Assembly (NCBI GenBank): GCA_937927845.1
Contig: CALFXE010000033.1
Span: 1 to 5,021 of the forward strand
Direction: 5' to 3'
Length of the DNA stretch: 5,021 nt
DNA from: an uncultured Paludibacter sp.
GTDB taxonomy: Bacteria > Bacteroidota > Bacteroidia > Bacteroidales > Paludibacteraceae
The position numbers and the translations under genes are program-made. The notes beneath the pieces are model-generated. The model made no database searches, was not told where the DNA came from, and saw nothing but the letters and a program-made list of their open reading frames with translations. Below, piece by piece: positions 4,994 through 5,021 of the stretch; positions within the stretch are counted from its first letter, which is position 1, and each line of letters starts with the position of its first letter.

Positions 4994-5021
4994 GATTTTT
5001 TAAAATGGTTTGCTACTAAAT

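Noticed and set aside
4965..5010. Intrinsic terminator after the methyltransferase
   Set aside because: A T run is present at 4996-5001, but no stable GC-rich stem sits directly ahead of it.
6..5021. ACTAAAT at 6-12 and again at 5015-5021 as a target-site duplication
   Set aside because: The sequence between these 7-mers and the inverted-repeat tips differs in length and content on the two sides, and AT-rich 7-mers recur easily, so I do not treat it as a duplication.

Overview
The window is AT-rich (I judge about 36-38% G+C by eye) and looks like accessory DNA from a member of the Bacteroidota. The signs are an exact TAnnTTTG-type -7 promoter element, A/T-rich start regions with no Shine-Dalgarno sequence, and a small lipoprotein of a style common in that phylum. 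The assignment is an inference; no marker gene is present.

Layout. (1) Bases 27-53 and 4967-4993 form an imperfect inverted repeat with TGTCCAG at the outer tips, about 22 of 27 positions matching with one gap. Everything else in the window lies between the two arms, and there is no transposase. (2) Bases 64-252 hold an AT-rich promoter region with three copies of an AACATAyATG motif, one inside a perfect 16-bp palindrome. (3) Bases 253-1324 hold a lipoprotein gene broken by one extra T in a run at 340-343. The signal peptide and lipobox are in one frame and the rest of the protein in another. (4) Bases 1325-1953 carry no convincing gene but contain a strong 62-nt hairpin, a second folded-looking stretch, an odd palindrome and a 9-bp direct repeat ahead of the next operon. 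(5) Bases 1954-4964 hold a two-gene operon: a 413-aa PD-(D/E)XK endonuclease (D144...E159-x-K161) and a 590-aa amino-methyltransferase (DPFVGSGT, TSPPY), overlapping by ATGA.

How it works together. The two-gene operon reads as a complete Type II-like restriction-modification system. The methyltransferase should protect the host's target sites, probably as N4-methylcytosine and less likely N6-methyladenine. The endonuclease should cut unmodified DNA. The recognition sequence cannot be read from the sequence. No controller (C) protein gene is present, so any timing control would have to come from the overlap, the promoter region or an outside regulator. The methyltransferase is unusual: its first ~190 residues and its motif I resemble the Trm11/TrmG10 family of tRNA methyltransferases, and about 150 residues separate motifs II and III.

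The most interesting reading is that a restriction-modification operon and a decaying lipoprotein gene are packaged between transposon-like ends without a transposase, like a mobile insertion cassette. This rests on the end repeats and needs comparison with related genomes.
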